Both the position numbers and the translations under genes were made by a program. Positions 5,806-5,836 of a stretch of 5,836 nucleotides of DNA are shown one piece after another; the first letter of the stretch is position 1; every line of letters begins with the position of its first letter. This stretch comes from CAZIRO01 sp964541595. Lineage in GTDB: Bacteria; Acidobacteriota; HRBIN11. The notes beneath the pieces are model-generated. The model worked only from the letters and a program-made list of their open reading frames with translations. It was not told where the DNA came from and searched no databases. The stretch spans positions 1 to 5,836 of the forward strand of contig CAZIRO010000170.1 in the NCBI GenBank assembly GCA_964541595.1, given 5' to 3'.

Positions 5806-5836
5806 CAATACGAACTTGGGAAACAAATCACTAAGG

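Larger units (their letters stand above)
5537..5836. repeat. Giant nested imperfect palindrome (arms about 140-150 nt), cut by the window end
   Basis: The left arm 5541-5680 matches the reverse complement of the right arm 5682-5832 almost throughout. From the base inward, TTCCCAAGTTCGTAT (5551-5565) pairs with 5808-5822. The GACGCAGATA..GACGCAGGTTAA block (5568-5599) pairs with 5774-5805. CGTCCATCTG (5611-5620) pairs with 5742-5751, CCCATCCCC with GGGGATGGG, and CAACCTCCG with CGGAGGTTG. The tip stem is listed separately. The right arm is 11 nt longer because it holds about one extra 10-bp unit. Most single-base differences are transitions. As RNA or extruded DNA this could form one rod about 300 nt long. 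No coding signal is present: short frames on both strands encode the same peptide only because the DNA is inverted. It may be a mosaic repetitive extragenic palindrome or a MITE-like element. Confidence 0.85.

Noticed and set aside
5511..5826. Short open frames on both strands of the giant palindrome sharing the peptide RRQTQVK
   Set aside because: The shared peptide arises because the DNA is an inverted repeat read from both strands. There is no ribosome site and the frames span the hairpin tip. Such elements are easily mis-annotated as hypothetical proteins.
5530..5836. CRISPR array
   Set aside because: The repeats are inverted rather than direct, the intervening DNA is itself repeated, and no regular repeat-spacer periodicity or cas gene is present.

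Overview
The window carries part of a chromosome from a bacterium that is probably thermophilic and has a lipopolysaccharide outer membrane. LpxC, the committed enzyme of lipid A synthesis, implies the outer membrane. BpsA, which makes N4-bis(aminopropyl)spermidine, implies thermophily, because branched polyamines are a hallmark of Thermus and hyperthermophilic archaea. Base composition is GC-rich in the genes. Start codons sit behind strong GGAGG/GAGGTGAT-type ribosome binding sites. I cannot name the phylum from sequence alone.

Layout. Positions 1-107 (+) hold the C-terminal tail of an unidentified gene, followed closely by lpxC (119-976, +) and a secreted DUF4412-type protein (1023-1883, +). 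These converge, with only 7 bp between stop codons, on a leftward group: speE (5068-4226, -), bpsA (4236-3178, -) and, after a 75-nt gap with three small palindromes, a predicted exported HExxH metallopeptidase (3102-1891, -). speE and bpsA overlap by 11 bp, and the bpsA Shine-Dalgarno lies inside the speE C-terminus. They are almost certainly one operon for sequential aminopropyl transfer: SpeE makes the linear polyamine and BpsA adds branching aminopropyl groups. Both need decarboxylated S-adenosylmethionine, whose synthase (SpeD) is not in the window. A plausible promoter lies just upstream of speE.

Positions 5140-5836 contain no credible gene and are built from repeats. There is a 27-nt inverted repeat (5146-5172 / 5310-5336), a six-copy heptamer array (5217-5258), and a very large nested palindrome (about 5530 to the window end). 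The palindrome has arms of about 140-150 nt that are decorated with helically phased 10-bp units. A short CACTAAGTG-type palindrome sits at its tip and at both ends. This element is the most unusual thing in the window; it is cut by the right edge and its function is unknown.
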